Positions 25,742 through 34,587 of a DNA stretch of 64,000 nt are shown here, one piece after another. Position numbers and translations under genes: made by a program. The notes under the pieces were generated by a model that made no database searches, was not told the origin of the DNA, and saw only the letters and a program-made list of their open reading frames with translations. Position 1 is the first letter of the stretch; every line of letters starts with the position of its first letter. Source of the DNA: an uncultured Bacillaceae bacterium (GTDB taxonomy: Bacteria; Bacillota; Bacilli; Bacillales; Caldibacillaceae); the NCBI GenBank assembly GCA_937951955.1, contig CALGAD010000107.1:124001-188000 (forward strand), given 5' to 3'.

Positions 25742-27010
25742 ATGAATCGTGTGGAGCAATTAATCAATAATTTGGAAACAGGGAATCTGGCAAAAGCGCA
25801 AAAGCTTTTTCGTGATGTTGAAAAAAGCGGCAGCGATATAGAAAAGTTCACTTTAGCAGAAGAGTTGCGTGCCCTCGGCTTTTTGGAACAGGCTGCCAGG
25901 TTATTATCCCAATTACTGGAAAAGTATCCAGACGAAGGAGATATTATCATTTCTCTGGCAGAAACATATGTCGATCTTGATAAAGATGATGAAGCTTTAT
26001 TGCTTTTGGAAAAAATAAAACGAGATCATCCGGGGTATTTACAGTCGCTTTTAATTCAGGCAGATTTATATCAAGTACAGGGGCTTTTTGAAGTCAGTGA
26101 AGAAAAATTACAGGAAGCGGAAAAATTAGCCCCGGATGAAGAAGTGATTTTATTCGCACAAGGGGAATTATATGCATCCCTGGGACGCTTTAGTGAGGCC
26201 ATTTATAAATACGAAAAGGTATTAAAAACTACGAAAGAAATTGGCGTTGTAAATATTTACCAACGCCTTGCAGAATGTTATTCCGCTATGGGTGAATTTG
26301 AACACGCCCTAAACTTTTACGAAAAAGCACTGGGGGATAAGGTGGATGTCGATATATTATTTGGTTTTGGTTTTACCGCGTATCAGGCGAAAAAGTATGA
26401 ACTGGCCATCCAGCGTTTAACAGAAGTAAAAGAACTGGATCCCGATTACGAGAGCTGCTATTTGCCCCTTGCCAAATCCCTCGATCAGGAACTGGAATTT
26501 GAAAAGGCGTACCAGGTGGCCCTGGAAGGGATTGAAGTAAACCCTTTCAATAAAGAGCTGTATCATTTCGCAGGAACGATGATGCTGAAACTTGGCAAGA
26601 CCGATGAGGCGGAACGGTTATTGAAAAAAGCCCTCGAAATTGAACCACATTACATAGCGGCAATTTTGACGCTCAATAAACTGTACCTGGATGAAGAACG
26701 GTTCGGAGAAGTCATCGAACTCGTTGAACCTTTAATTCAAGAAGGTGAAGAAGATCCGAATCTTTTATGGGATTATGCGGTCAGCTGCCAGGCAGAGGAA
26801 TTGTATTCCAATGCATTAAAAGCCTACCGTAGAGCATATAGATATTTTAAGAATAATGAAGGATTTTTACAAAATTATGGATTTTTCTTGCTGGAAGAAG
26901 GAATTTATGACGAATGTATCGAAATTTTTAACAAACTACATCAACTAGACCCAACGAATATGGAGTATGTAGATATACTGGAAAGACTAAAGGGGGATTT
27001 CGGATCGTAA
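25742..27010 (+). CDS. ypiA: TPR-repeat protein YpiA
   Basis: A 422-residue soluble protein built of about ten tetratricopeptide repeats; typical units are AIYKYEKVL, ALNFYEKALGD and AERLLKKALEIEPHY. Such proteins act as scaffolds. Size and place before ypiB match B. subtilis YpiA. The ATG at 25742 follows GGATGATGACC, a weak ribosome-binding site, so coupling with the upstream gene (26 bases away) is possible. No enzymatic motif is seen. Confidence 0.85.
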   Translation: MNRVEQLINNLETGNLAKAQKLFRDVEKSGSDIEKFTLAEELRALGFLEQAARLLSQLLEKYPDEGDIIISLAETYVDLDKDDEALLLLEKIKRDHPGYLQSLLIQADLYQVQGLFEVSEEKLQEAEKLAPDEEVILFAQGELYASLGRFSEAIYKYEKVLKTTKEIGVVNIYQRLAECYSAMGEFEHALNFYEKALGDKVDVDILFGFGFTAYQAKKYELAIQRLTEVKELDPDYESCYLPLAKSLDQELEFEKAYQVALEGIEVNPFNKELYHFAGTMMLKLGKTDEAERLLKKALEIEPHYIAAILTLNKLYLDEERFGEVIELVEPLIQEGEEDPNLLWDYAVSCQAEELYSNALKAYRRAYRYFKNNEGFLQNYGFFLLEEGIYDECIEIFNKLHQLDPTNMEYVDILERLKGDFGS

Positions 27011-27043
27011 AGTCCTAAACTGAACTTGAAGGAGGGAAAATGG

Positions 27044-27589
27044 ATGGCCACTCCTGTCTCAGTCAATGCGAAAAAAGAGTTTATTCGCTGGTTTTTAAAC
27101 AATTATCAATTAAAGCGCCGGGAATGTGTTTGGATTTTAAATTACTTGATGAGTCACGATCAATTGATGGCGAAAGTCCATTTTGTCGAACATGTGGAAT
27201 ACTGTCCGCGGGGCATGGTGATGTCGACTGTATGCGTGGATGATGTACCTTTTCGCTTTTACAAAGATTCGATTATGACAACCGATGCAGAAAAATCATT
27301 TCACGATATCCGCCTGAATCGCGACGAAGATATATATATTCAATTGAATTTTAAGTCCGTACACAAATCGTACCAGTATCTGGCAGTATTAGAAACGAAC
27401 CCCTATATGCCAGATATCCTACAAATTACCGATGAGGATCGTGAGTTAGCAGCCCGCTTTTTAGAATATTCTACAAAAGCATTTCAAATCGATGGACTGA
27501 AGCGGGCAATCGATGAAGCTTTGGATGCAGGAAATAAAGATAGGTTTATGGAGCTATCGGTGAAATTAAATGAGCTCCTACAACAATAG
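27044..27589 (+). CDS. ypiB: YpiB family (UPF0302) protein
   Basis: A 181-residue cytoplasmic protein with the UPF0302 pattern: KKEFIRWFLNNYQLKRRECVWILNYL at the N-terminus (residues about 10-35) and the central YCPRGMVMST. B. subtilis YpiB is similar in size and has no firmly known function. GGAGGG is 7 bases before the ATG at 27044; the earlier TTG at 27026 would overlap it. An ATG at 27040 is in another frame and not used. It is 33 bases after ypiA and likely in the same transcript. Confidence 0.85.
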   Translation: MATPVSVNAKKEFIRWFLNNYQLKRRECVWILNYLMSHDQLMAKVHFVEHVEYCPRGMVMSTVCVDDVPFRFYKDSIMTTDAEKSFHDIRLNRDEDIYIQLNFKSVHKSYQYLAVLETNPYMPDILQITDEDRELAARFLEYSTKAFQIDGLKRAIDEALDAGNKDRFMELSVKLNELLQQ

Positions 27590-27605
27590 AGTGCTCTGCA
27601 GTTAC

Positions 27606-27650
27606 CACCCGTCTATCTATTGCTCGAATAGATAGTCAGGGTGTTTTTTC
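27606..27650 (+). terminator. terminator after ypiAB
   Basis: CACCC / GGGTG outer stem and CTATCTATT / AATAGATAG inner stem around a 5-base loop, then six T. Confidence 0.85.
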
Positions 27651-27747
27651 TTTCATAATTTCTTCAAAAAACAGCAATAACTTGATTATCCGTCCACAAA
27701 AATGTTTCAAATTGTTCACAAATTAGTCAATAATCGCTGTTTATATG

Positions 27748-27756
27748 TGGTATGAT
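27748..27756 (+). promoter_or_regulatory. extended -10 promoter element upstream of ypiF
   Basis: TGGTATGAT, an extended -10 element. The -35 region (TCAATA near 27727) is poor. Confidence 0.4.
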
Positions 27757-27798
27757 AAATTTGCAATATAGATAATTTTGCAAAAAGGGGGAGGGGGT

Positions 27799-28287
27799 TT
27801 GCGCTGGGTACAAAGTGACTTGCGGGAATATTTTGCATCGAAAGAGTATATCGATACAGCTCTAGTACCGCTAGTAAAGATTTCTTTTTCAAGTGATAGT
27901 GAGATCAGTGGCAATGATTATAAATATATTCAATTGCTTGCGGAACGACTGGAACAACAGTTAAAGGGACGAATTTTACTATTACCCGCGTTAGTTTACT
28001 TTAATAGTTTTCCTGATGAGCAAATAAAGTCGATGATCACGAGCTGGAAAGAAGAATTGCTGAACGAGGGATTTCGACATATTTTCTTTTTAAGCACGGA
28101 TTCCACTTATCTCAATATCATCGCCGATCAATATACCGAACTATTATATGTGGCATCGATACCCTTGACTCATTTGGAAGCAAATCATCTTCAGTCTATT
28201 ATTGATTACCAAATTGAAAAATTATGGCCACAAATTATTAATCGCTGGCAAAGCAAAGACAACCGCGAAAATAATCAGATTATTTGA
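27799..28287 (+). CDS. ypiF: YpiF family (DUF2487) protein
   Basis: A 162-residue soluble protein (RWVQSDLREYFASKEYIDTAL at the N-terminus) matching B. subtilis YpiF, which precedes qcrA there too. Function is unknown. The start is uncertain: the frame is open from 27778 through a glycine-coding stretch that is really the purine-rich AAAAAGGGGGAGGGGG ribosome-binding region, so a TTG at 27799 is the most likely start, though the distance is short. Codons upstream would give MQKGGGG, which looks artefactual. Confidence 0.75.
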   Translation: MRWVQSDLREYFASKEYIDTALVPLVKISFSSDSEISGNDYKYIQLLAERLEQQLKGRILLLPALVYFNSFPDEQIKSMITSWKEELLNEGFRHIFFLSTDSTYLNIIADQYTELLYVASIPLTHLEANHLQSIIDYQIEKLWPQIINRWQSKDNRENNQII

Positions 28288-28345
28288 TTTTTCTCTAAAA
28301 TATTCATATAATTCCTAGTAAATTGTTAATTAAGATTATTATTTA

Positions 28346-28374
28346 TTGACCCATTATTGAGATTGGTTTATCAT
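28346..28374 (+). promoter_or_regulatory. strong sigma-A promoter for qcrABC
   Basis: TTGACC and TATCAT with exactly 17 bp between them, about 44 bases upstream of the qcrA start. Confidence 0.75.
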
Positions 28375-28417
28375 GAAAATGTCTTTATGCATGTCGGACG
28401 AATTAGGGGGGGAAGAA

Positions 28418-28978
28418 ATGAAGGAGAATCAGCAAGAAAAGAAGTTGGATGCGAATCTTCCAGAAAATGAGGACAAACAAAAAATTACGAGAAGACAATT
28501 CCTCAGTTATACGATCATGGGGGTAAGCGGCTTTATGGCTGCAGCAACGGTTATGCCCATGTTGCGTTTCGCAATCGATCCAGTTTTAAAGGCCAGTGCA
28601 TCGAGTGATATGGTGGCGACTGGATTGAAAGAAAGCGATATCACTTCAGAGCCCCAGCGTGTAACCTTTAAATTTGAACAAGTCGATGGCTGGTATTCTT
28701 CAGAAGTAACACAAACGGCATGGGTATACCGGGACGACAATGGGGAGATTGTTGCGCTTTCACCTGTCTGTAAGCATTTAGGCTGCAACGTGGACTGGAA
28801 TACGAATCCGAAAGAACCGAATCGTTTTTTTTGTCCGTGCCATAATGGATTATATGAAAAAGATGGTACAAACGTGCCGGGTACACCACCCAGGGGTCCG
28901 CTCGATCGCTACGATTATGAAATTAAAGACGGCATTTTATATTTGAGCATGCGGGCCAAACCGACAGGAGGTATGTAA
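28418..28978 (+). CDS. qcrA: menaquinol-cytochrome c reductase, Rieske iron-sulfur subunit
   Basis: A 186-residue Rieske protein of the b6c complex in the cytoplasmic membrane. It has a twin-arginine signal (RRQFLSYTIMGVSGFM, residues 25-40) and the [2Fe-2S] ligand boxes CKHLGC (118-123) and CPCHNG (139-144). The N-terminal charged extension of about 24 residues before the twin arginines is longer than in B. subtilis. The ATG at 28418 follows AGGGGGGAAG. qcrB starts 3 bases after its stop. Confidence 0.96.
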   Translation: MKENQQEKKLDANLPENEDKQKITRRQFLSYTIMGVSGFMAAATVMPMLRFAIDPVLKASASSDMVATGLKESDITSEPQRVTFKFEQVDGWYSSEVTQTAWVYRDDNGEIVALSPVCKHLGCNVDWNTNPKEPNRFFCPCHNGLYEKDGTNVPGTPPRGPLDRYDYEIKDGILYLSMRAKPTGGM

Positions 28979-28981
28979 GCC

Positions 28982-29656
28982 ATGTTGAATAAACTGTATG
29001 ATTGGATTGATGAACGCCTCGATATCACTCCGTTATGGAGAGATCTTGCCGATCACGAAGTACCGGAACATGTTAACCCCGCCCATCACTTTTCTGCATT
29101 CGTTTATTGTTTTGGCGGATTAACCTTTTTTGTCGTCGTGATTCAAGTCTTATCCGGTATGTTTCTTGCCATGTATTATGTTCCGGATATCGAACGGGCC
29201 TGGGACTCCATCTACCATCTTCAGTATAATGTGGCTTACGGGAAGATCGTTCGGGGCATGCACCACTGGGGTGCAAGTGTTGTCATCGTCATGATGTTTT
29301 TACATACTTTACGGGTATTTTTCCAGGGTGCTTATAAAAAACCGAGGGAATTAAACTGGATTGTTGGTGTACTCATATTTATTGTTATGCTCGCCCTCGG
29401 ACTTACCGGATACTTGTTACCGTGGGATATGAAGGCACTGTTTGCCACAAATGTTACCTTGAATATTATTGAATCCGTTCCGATAATCGGAGAACCTTTG
29501 CGGGTGTTGCTGGCCGGTGACGGAGCTATTACCGGTGCACAGACGTTAACCCGATTCTTTGCCATACACGTATTTTTCTTGCCCGCAGTGTTATTCTTAC
29601 TGATCGGATTGCACTTTATCATGATTCGGAGACAGGGAATTTCCGGTCCTCTATGA
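28982..29656 (+). CDS. qcrB: menaquinol-cytochrome c reductase, cytochrome b subunit
   Basis: A 224-residue cytochrome b6-type protein with four membrane helices and paired heme-ligand histidines (HHWGAS and MFLHTLR in one region, FFAIHVFFLPAVLF and GLHFIMIRR in the last helix). The Q-site segment LLPWDMKALFATNVT is recognisable. Same length as B. subtilis QcrB. It oxidises menaquinol together with QcrA and QcrC. Confidence 0.96.
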   Translation: MLNKLYDWIDERLDITPLWRDLADHEVPEHVNPAHHFSAFVYCFGGLTFFVVVIQVLSGMFLAMYYVPDIERAWDSIYHLQYNVAYGKIVRGMHHWGASVVIVMMFLHTLRVFFQGAYKKPRELNWIVGVLIFIVMLALGLTGYLLPWDMKALFATNVTLNIIESVPIIGEPLRVLLAGDGAITGAQTLTRFFAIHVFFLPAVLFLLIGLHFIMIRRQGISGPL

Positions 29657-29698
29657 TTTGGAACGAATTTTTAAGGATGAGATAAAGGAGGGGCAACA

Positions 29699-30472
29699 TT
29701 GCGAAGGGGAAAAGGGATGAAATTTGTCGGTGACTCGCGGATCCCGGCAAGTCACCGTAAACCGAATATACCGAAGGATTATTCTGAATACCCGGGGAAA
29801 ACGGAGTTGTTTTATCCGGATTTCCTGTTAAAAGAATGGCTCGTCGGGGCTGTTTTTCTCGTCGGCTTTTTGTGCCTGACTATTGTCGGTGAACCGCCTT
29901 TAGAAAGGGAAGCAGACCCAACGGATTCGTCGTATATTCCGATGCCCGACTGGTACTTCTTATTCCTTTATCAATTATTAAAATATAGTTATGCATCGGG
30001 AGATTATAACTTAATCGGTGTCCTGATCATACCTGGCATCGCCATCACCGCATTATTACTAGCACCATTTTTAGATCGCAGCCCGAAACGGAGACCGAAA
30101 GATCGTCCGATCGCAACTGGCTTTATGCTTCTGGCTGTTGCCGGTATCATTTATTTAACGTGGGAAGCCGTCGTTACCCATGACTGGGAAACAGCTAAAC
30201 AGCAAGGCATGATCACAGAAGCTGCGCAAGATGTGGAAATCGATACTTCCCATCCCGGTTATGAAATTTACCAGGCACAAAGTTGTTTAAGTTGCCACGG
30301 GGCTAATTTAGAAGGAAGTGGCGCGAATCCTCCTTTAATCGGTACGGATAAGACCGAAGAAGAAATAATGGATATAGCTGTTAACGGAATCGGCGCGATG
30401 CCTGCCGGCTTATTTGACGGTACAGAGGAAGAACTTCAACAATTGGCAGAATTTATTAAAAGTGTAGAGTAA
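29699..30472 (+). CDS. qcrC: menaquinol-cytochrome c reductase, subunit IV-cytochrome c fusion
   Basis: A 257-residue fusion typical of Bacillaceae: an N-terminal part like subunit IV of b6f with three membrane segments (about 48-62, 103-123 and 140-157, and PDWYFLFLYQLLKYSY at 83-98), then a C-terminal cytochrome c domain with CLSCH (196-200) and an axial Met in IGAMPAG (Met234). The start is TTG at 29699 after AAAGGAGGGG, reading MRRGKGMKFVGDSRIP, which aligns with B. subtilis QcrC. Confidence 0.95.
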   Translation: MRRGKGMKFVGDSRIPASHRKPNIPKDYSEYPGKTELFYPDFLLKEWLVGAVFLVGFLCLTIVGEPPLEREADPTDSSYIPMPDWYFLFLYQLLKYSYASGDYNLIGVLIIPGIAITALLLAPFLDRSPKRRPKDRPIATGFMLLAVAGIIYLTWEAVVTHDWETAKQQGMITEAAQDVEIDTSHPGYEIYQAQSCLSCHGANLEGSGANPPLIGTDKTEEEIMDIAVNGIGAMPAGLFDGTEEELQQLAEFIKSVE

Positions 30473-30514
30473 ATTGAACATAGATTTTGTAAAAAAATCC
30501 TATCTTAAATATCT

Positions 30515-30564
30515 AAAGAGCGTCCACAAAGTCACGAAAAGACTTACGGGACTGCTCTTTTTTA
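30515..30564 (+). terminator. branched terminator after qcrABC
   Basis: AAAGAGC-GTCC pairs with GGAC-T-GCTCTTT, with an inner AAGTC / GACTT hairpin, followed by a T-run. Confidence 0.78.
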
Positions 30565-30837
30565 TTGAAATCATATAGTTTCCTGAGTATAAAGGAACGC
30601 TATTAACTATTTAAAAAAAATATAAGAAAAGTTGCAGCTTTTATTTTTAAATTACGCAGACATTAATTTGTGAATAGAAGAATGATTTTGACCTATATTA
30701 CTAAAATTCAAATTGATAGTAGGAAAAATGTTTTGTTATCACGTAATTTTTATTAGCAAGGGAATTGATGGGAGGTTTCCCTTTTTATCCAAATTTTGTT
30801 ATTCTATTATAAAAAAACGTTGCTAGAGGTGGAACAT
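30565..30837 (+). other. intergenic region qcrC-ypjA
   Basis: A/T-rich, no supported gene. It contains a terminator-like hairpin near its end (listed separately) and T/A-rich sequence before the ypjA ribosome-binding site; no promoter that I would defend. Confidence 0.5.
30758..30786 (+). terminator. terminator-like hairpin upstream of ypjA
   Basis: AAGGGAA / TTCCCTT 7-bp stem with a 12-base loop and TTTT tail, 50 bases before ypjA. The loop contains GATGGGAGG. Confidence 0.45.
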
Positions 30838-31428
30838 TTGAATTTTCTTTATTACGTGTTATCAAGAAGAGAATTTTTAATTACTCTATTAATCATTAAT
30901 ATTGCCGGAACGATTTATGGCTACTTGTGGTACGGATACCAGTTGAAACAAACGCCAACGATTTTTTTACCCTTTGTACCGGATAGTCCAACCGCCAGCC
31001 TGTTCTTCGTTTTCGTTTTGATTGCATTTTTATTGAAAAAGAACTGGCCGTACATAGAAGCGCTGGCTATTGTGACTTTGTTTAAATACGGTATTTGGGC
31101 AGTTGTTATGAATTTCCTAACCTTATCCGTGAATGGCTACTTACCACCAACGGGTTATATGTTAATTGCCTCCCATTTAGGTATGGCTATCCAGGGACTG
31201 CTTTATGCCCCCTACTACCGATTAAAAATGAAACATTTAGTTGTTGCGGCGATCTGGACGTTACATAACGATGTCATCGATTACGTATTTTTCATGTATC
31301 CAAGATATCCAGCACTGGATCAATATGTTCCGCAAATCGGTTACTTTACATTCTGGCTCAGTTTAATATCGATCGCCATAACCTATTATTTATGTGTAAG
31401 GAAAAATAGGAAAAAAGCATATTTATAA
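30838..31428 (+). CDS. ypjA: YpjA family (DUF1405) membrane protein
   Basis: A 196-residue protein with about six membrane segments (NFLYYVLSRREFLITLL at the N-terminus; LHNDVIDYVFFMYPRYP near the C-terminus). Matches the DUF1405 pattern and the position after qcrC seen in B. subtilis. Function is unknown. The frame is open from 30796, but GAGGTGG lies 5 bases before a TTG at 30838, taken as the start. Confidence 0.82.
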   Translation: MNFLYYVLSRREFLITLLIINIAGTIYGYLWYGYQLKQTPTIFLPFVPDSPTASLFFVFVLIAFLLKKNWPYIEALAIVTLFKYGIWAVVMNFLTLSVNGYLPPTGYMLIASHLGMAIQGLLYAPYYRLKMKHLVVAAIWTLHNDVIDYVFFMYPRYPALDQYVPQIGYFTFWLSLISIAITYYLCVRKNRKKAYL

Positions 31429-31489
31429 AATAAAAAATCAGGTCTAACCTTGTCCACCCTCTCATACCTTTTAGTAGGGAGGGACAGGG

Positions 31490-32281
31490 ATGAGACGCAG
31501 GACGATTCTATTTTTAGTGATCATTTTCATTTTTATACCGGTATCCACAGGATTCGCAAAAACAGAACAGCTCGCTACTCTCGATTCGCTAGCGGATAAT
31601 GCCTTGCAACTAGTGAAAGTGGGCAGAATTGATGATGCGAAAAAGGTTGTCGAACAAATCGGCGCAATTCTCCAGGAGGATGATGATGTTGGATCCGTTT
31701 CAGCAGATGAATGGCGAATGATTCACTTAACATACAGGGAAGTAAGTGAAATGTTCGCGCAGGATGATGTGGCTATTGAACCGTTACAGGAGAATTTGAC
31801 AAAGTTCCGGCTCGTTGTCGATGCCGCCATGACCGATTATGATCCCCTCTGGCTAGGCATGGAAAGTTTCGTCTCCGATACGGTGGAAGCGGCGATTGCT
31901 GCGTATCATTCGGGGGATCAAGTAGAATTTAAAAATCAGTTAAATACGTTTTTTCATATATATGATTTACTGTATCCGAGTATTGTCATTGATGTCCCGG
32001 TGGAAAAAGTGCAGCGGGTAGATGCGTACGTTCAATATGTTAAAACGAATACCGATTACTTATTAACAAACGATGAAGCAGTCGTTGAGTTAGTTGCATT
32101 AGAAGAAGAAGTACGTTCTTTATTTGACGATACAGAAGAAGATGAGGCCGATCCATCTTTATGGTGGGTCATCATTACTACCGGCGGTATTATCGTGGCC
32201 ACATTGTCATATGCGGGCTTTCGAAAATATATCGGTGAGAAGGAGAAAAAACGGCGTTTCGATCGCAATCATAAGAATTGA
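31490..32281 (+). CDS. ypjB: sporulation protein YpjB
   Basis: A 263-residue protein with a signal peptide (residues 1-23, cleavage near GFA-KT), a helical extracytoplasmic domain, and a C-terminal membrane segment at about 226-246 followed by a basic tail. This matches B. subtilis YpjB, a sporulation-linked membrane protein. GGAGGGACAGGG directly precedes the ATG. Confidence 0.85.
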   Translation: MRRRTILFLVIIFIFIPVSTGFAKTEQLATLDSLADNALQLVKVGRIDDAKKVVEQIGAILQEDDDVGSVSADEWRMIHLTYREVSEMFAQDDVAIEPLQENLTKFRLVVDAAMTDYDPLWLGMESFVSDTVEAAIAAYHSGDQVEFKNQLNTFFHIYDLLYPSIVIDVPVEKVQRVDAYVQYVKTNTDYLLTNDEAVVELVALEEEVRSLFDDTEEDEADPSLWWVIITTGGIIVATLSYAGFRKYIGEKEKKRRFDRNHKN

Positions 32282-32344
32282 CGAATTGACCAATTTTTAC
32301 TATTATTTACAACATGAAGAACATTTTCGTTAAGGAGGGATAGA

Positions 32345-33010
32345 ATGCTCATATATTTTTTATTAATCTTGATTATCCCATTGATGGCGAGTGGTCTCGT
32401 TCAGTCCACCTATAGAAAGTATGCAAATGTCGCCTCCTCTAGAGGGATGACCGGTTATGAAGCCGCGCGGCGAATCTTAGATGCGAATGGGCTATACGAT
32501 GTGAATATCGAAGAAGTTCAAGGTACATTAAGTGATCATTATGATCCCCGTACAAAAACCGTTCGCCTTTCCAGTGACAATTTCCACGGACATTCCCTTT
32601 CTGCTATTGCAGTGGCGGCCCATGAAGTCGGTCATGCGATTCAGGATCAACACGATTATGCATTTTTACGCTTGCGTTCCAGCCTTGTTCCGGTAGCATC
32701 GTTTGGGTCCCAGGCTTCTTATATACTTATTTTAATCGGACTTCTTTTCGGTATGGGGAATCTCACCTTATTAGGAATAATTTTTATGGCAGCAGCTGTT
32801 GCTTTTCATCTGGTAACTTTACCGGTTGAATTCAATGCCTCTAGCCGGGCAATGGATCAAGTCGTACAACTCGGCATTGTTGATCATCACGAATTAGGTG
32901 GTGCGAAAAAAGTTCTGAGTGCAGCCGCCTTTACCTACGTAGCAGCAGCTCTCGTGGCCTTGCTTGAACTATTACGGTTTGTGGCTATTTTTGCCAATCA
33001 AAACGACTGA
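32345..33010 (+). CDS. yugP: YugP-type neutral zinc metallopeptidase
   Basis: A 221-residue membrane-bound metallopeptidase of the YugP family. The zinc motif HEVGH is at residues 93-97 (His93, Glu94, His97), with one membrane segment at the N-terminus and two further ones at about 125-160, and a further conserved part LPVEFNASSRAMD. Its substrate is unknown. In B. subtilis yugP is elsewhere on the chromosome, so the location next to ypjB is a local difference. AAGGAGGGATAG precedes the ATG. Confidence 0.86.
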   Translation: MLIYFLLILIIPLMASGLVQSTYRKYANVASSRGMTGYEAARRILDANGLYDVNIEEVQGTLSDHYDPRTKTVRLSSDNFHGHSLSAIAVAAHEVGHAIQDQHDYAFLRLRSSLVPVASFGSQASYILILIGLLFGMGNLTLLGIIFMAAAVAFHLVTLPVEFNASSRAMDQVVQLGIVDHHELGGAKKVLSAAAFTYVAAALVALLELLRFVAIFANQND

Positions 33011-33023
33011 CAGACAATAATAA

Positions 33024-33064
33024 AGGCATTCTGATTGTGAAGGAAGATCAGAATGCCTATTTTT
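33024..33064 (+). terminator. strong terminator between yugP and ypjC
   Basis: AGGCATTCTGAT / ATCAGAATGCCT perfect 12-bp stem with T-rich tail. It stands between converging genes; the minus-strand side has a weaker U-tract. Confidence 0.88.
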
Positions 33065-33108
33065 ATTTTGCTGCGAAAATAAGCTACATATGTATTTTTA
33101 TCAAAGCG

Positions 33109-33981
33109 TTAGCGTTCAAGGGGATTCTTATTCTCATCCAATGTAAAGCCTTCGCCGAGCACTTCGTGAACATAAGTAATCGAAACGAATGCGTGAGGAT
33201 CGATTTTGTTTACTAAATTTTTTAATTCAGTAATTTGTCGTTTCGGAACCACACAGTAGAGTACGTTTTTTTTGACACCGGAATAAAATCCCTTTCCCGC
33301 AAAGATCGTCACACCACGATCCATCTGGTCAAGGATTTGGTTACCGATTTCCTCGTACTTATCGGAAATGATAAAGGTCCCTCTTGCTACATAGGCCCCT
33401 TCCTGGATAAAATCGATTATTTTCGATGCGATAAATACGGCAACAAGGGTATACATTGCTTGCCGGACGGTTAAATATGTGAGTAAGGAAACTGTGATTA
33501 CAATCGCATCGAAGGCAAACATGGCCCGACCCATAGGCCAGCCTGCATACTGGTGAAGGAGCCGAGTGATGATATCGGAGCCGCCTGTCGTTCCACCAGC
33601 ATGGAAAATCATACCGAGACCGACACCGACAAACAGTCCCGCCAGTAAGCTTGCCAAGACTAAATCGCCTTCCAGGTTAATGATAAACTGATATCGCTGG
33701 AAAATTTCCAGGAATACGGAAACGGCGATCGTTCCGATGATCGTAAAAATAAATGTTCTCCGGGTAAAAAATTTCCAGCCAGCAATAAATACGGGAATAT
33801 TCAAAATGAGATTGCTGATTGCCGGGTTTATTCCAAACAAGAAATAAAGCAATAATGTGATACCTGTAAAACCACCTTCGGCGAGATTGTTTTGCATATT
33901 AAAATGGACCAGTCCGAAGGAGAAAATTGCGGAACCGATTAATATTTTTATTATGCTGCGAATATTTGTACGAACGAACAT
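33109..33981 (-). CDS. ypjC: YpjC, YitT family membrane protein with DUF2179 domain
   Basis: A 290-residue protein with five or so membrane segments in the first 200 residues (GGFTGITLLLYFLFGINPA and GMIFHAGGTTGGSDII are family marks) and a cytoplasmic C-terminal DUF2179 domain. Function is unknown. The frame starts at 34008, but AAAGGATGG lies 7 bases before the second ATG (33981), while the first has no ribosome-binding site. It is the only minus-strand gene in this block of plus-strand genes, and ends facing the terminator at 33024-33064. Confidence 0.87.
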   Translation of the reverse strand: MFVRTNIRSIIKILIGSAIFSFGLVHFNMQNNLAEGGFTGITLLLYFLFGINPAISNLILNIPVFIAGWKFFTRRTFIFTIIGTIAVSVFLEIFQRYQFIINLEGDLVLASLLAGLFVGVGLGMIFHAGGTTGGSDIITRLLHQYAGWPMGRAMFAFDAIVITVSLLTYLTVRQAMYTLVAVFIASKIIDFIQEGAYVARGTFIISDKYEEIGNQILDQMDRGVTIFAGKGFYSGVKKNVLYCVVPKRQITELKNLVNKIDPHAFVSITYVHEVLGEGFTLDENKNPLER

Positions 33982-34230
33982 GTCAATCCATCCTTTAATC
34001 AAACTCATTTTGATGCAGATTGTTCAATTAACCTCAACCATTATACAAGAATGAATGAGCTTAGCGCAAACTTGTCAAAGAGGAGTTGGGTAGACACCTC
34101 TATTCGATGTGGGAGAAAAAATTTGAAAAGGATTGGAAAATCTTATGCGAATCAAGTAACATAAGAATGGGACGAACAAGTGAAAAATCTCTTCATCAGG
34201 TTAGATCATTCGTTTTACGAGGTGAAAAGA

Positions 34231-34587
34231 TTGACAGAAGAAAAGTCGCTGGCTCAAATACAAAAAGAAGTAGATGACTATATCAATCAATTTAAAGAAG
34301 GATATTTCAGCCCTCTAGCTTTAGTTGCACGCCTTGCTGAAGAATTAGGAGAATTGGCGAGAGAAATTAATCACTATTACGGTGAAAAACCGAAAAAAGC
34401 ATCGGAACCGGAGAAAACGGTAGAAGAAGAATTAGGCGATCTGTTATTCGTTTTAATTTGTCTCGCCAATTCATTACATATTGACTTAACTAAAGCTCAT
34501 GATTTCGTGATGGAGAAATTCAATACAAGAGATAAAAATCGCTGGACGAAAATAGAGACGGAGGATGAAAATGAGCACAACAATTAA
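34231..34587 (+). CDS. ypjD: MazG-like nucleotide pyrophosphohydrolase YpjD
   Basis: A 118-residue all-helical MazG-fold NTP pyrophosphohydrolase. The metal-binding glutamates and aspartate are in EELGELAREIN and EEELGDLLFVL, and FNTRDKNRWTK closes the fold. Likely hydrolyses non-canonical nucleotides. The frame is open from 34180; GAGGTGAAAAG precedes a TTG at 34231, which gives MTEEKSLAQIQKEVDDY, aligning with B. subtilis YpjD. It overlaps dapB by 17 bases, so the two are translationally linked. Confidence 0.85.
   Translation: MTEEKSLAQIQKEVDDYINQFKEGYFSPLALVARLAEELGELAREINHYYGEKPKKASEPEKTVEEELGDLLFVLICLANSLHIDLTKAHDFVMEKFNTRDKNRWTKIETEDENEHNN

Noticed and set aside
30565..30837. Possible riboswitch or T-box leader before ypjA
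   Set aside because: No conserved leader motif; only one short hairpin.
34086..34277. Plus-strand frame before ypjD
   Set aside because: No ribosome-binding site; partly overlaps ypjD in another frame.
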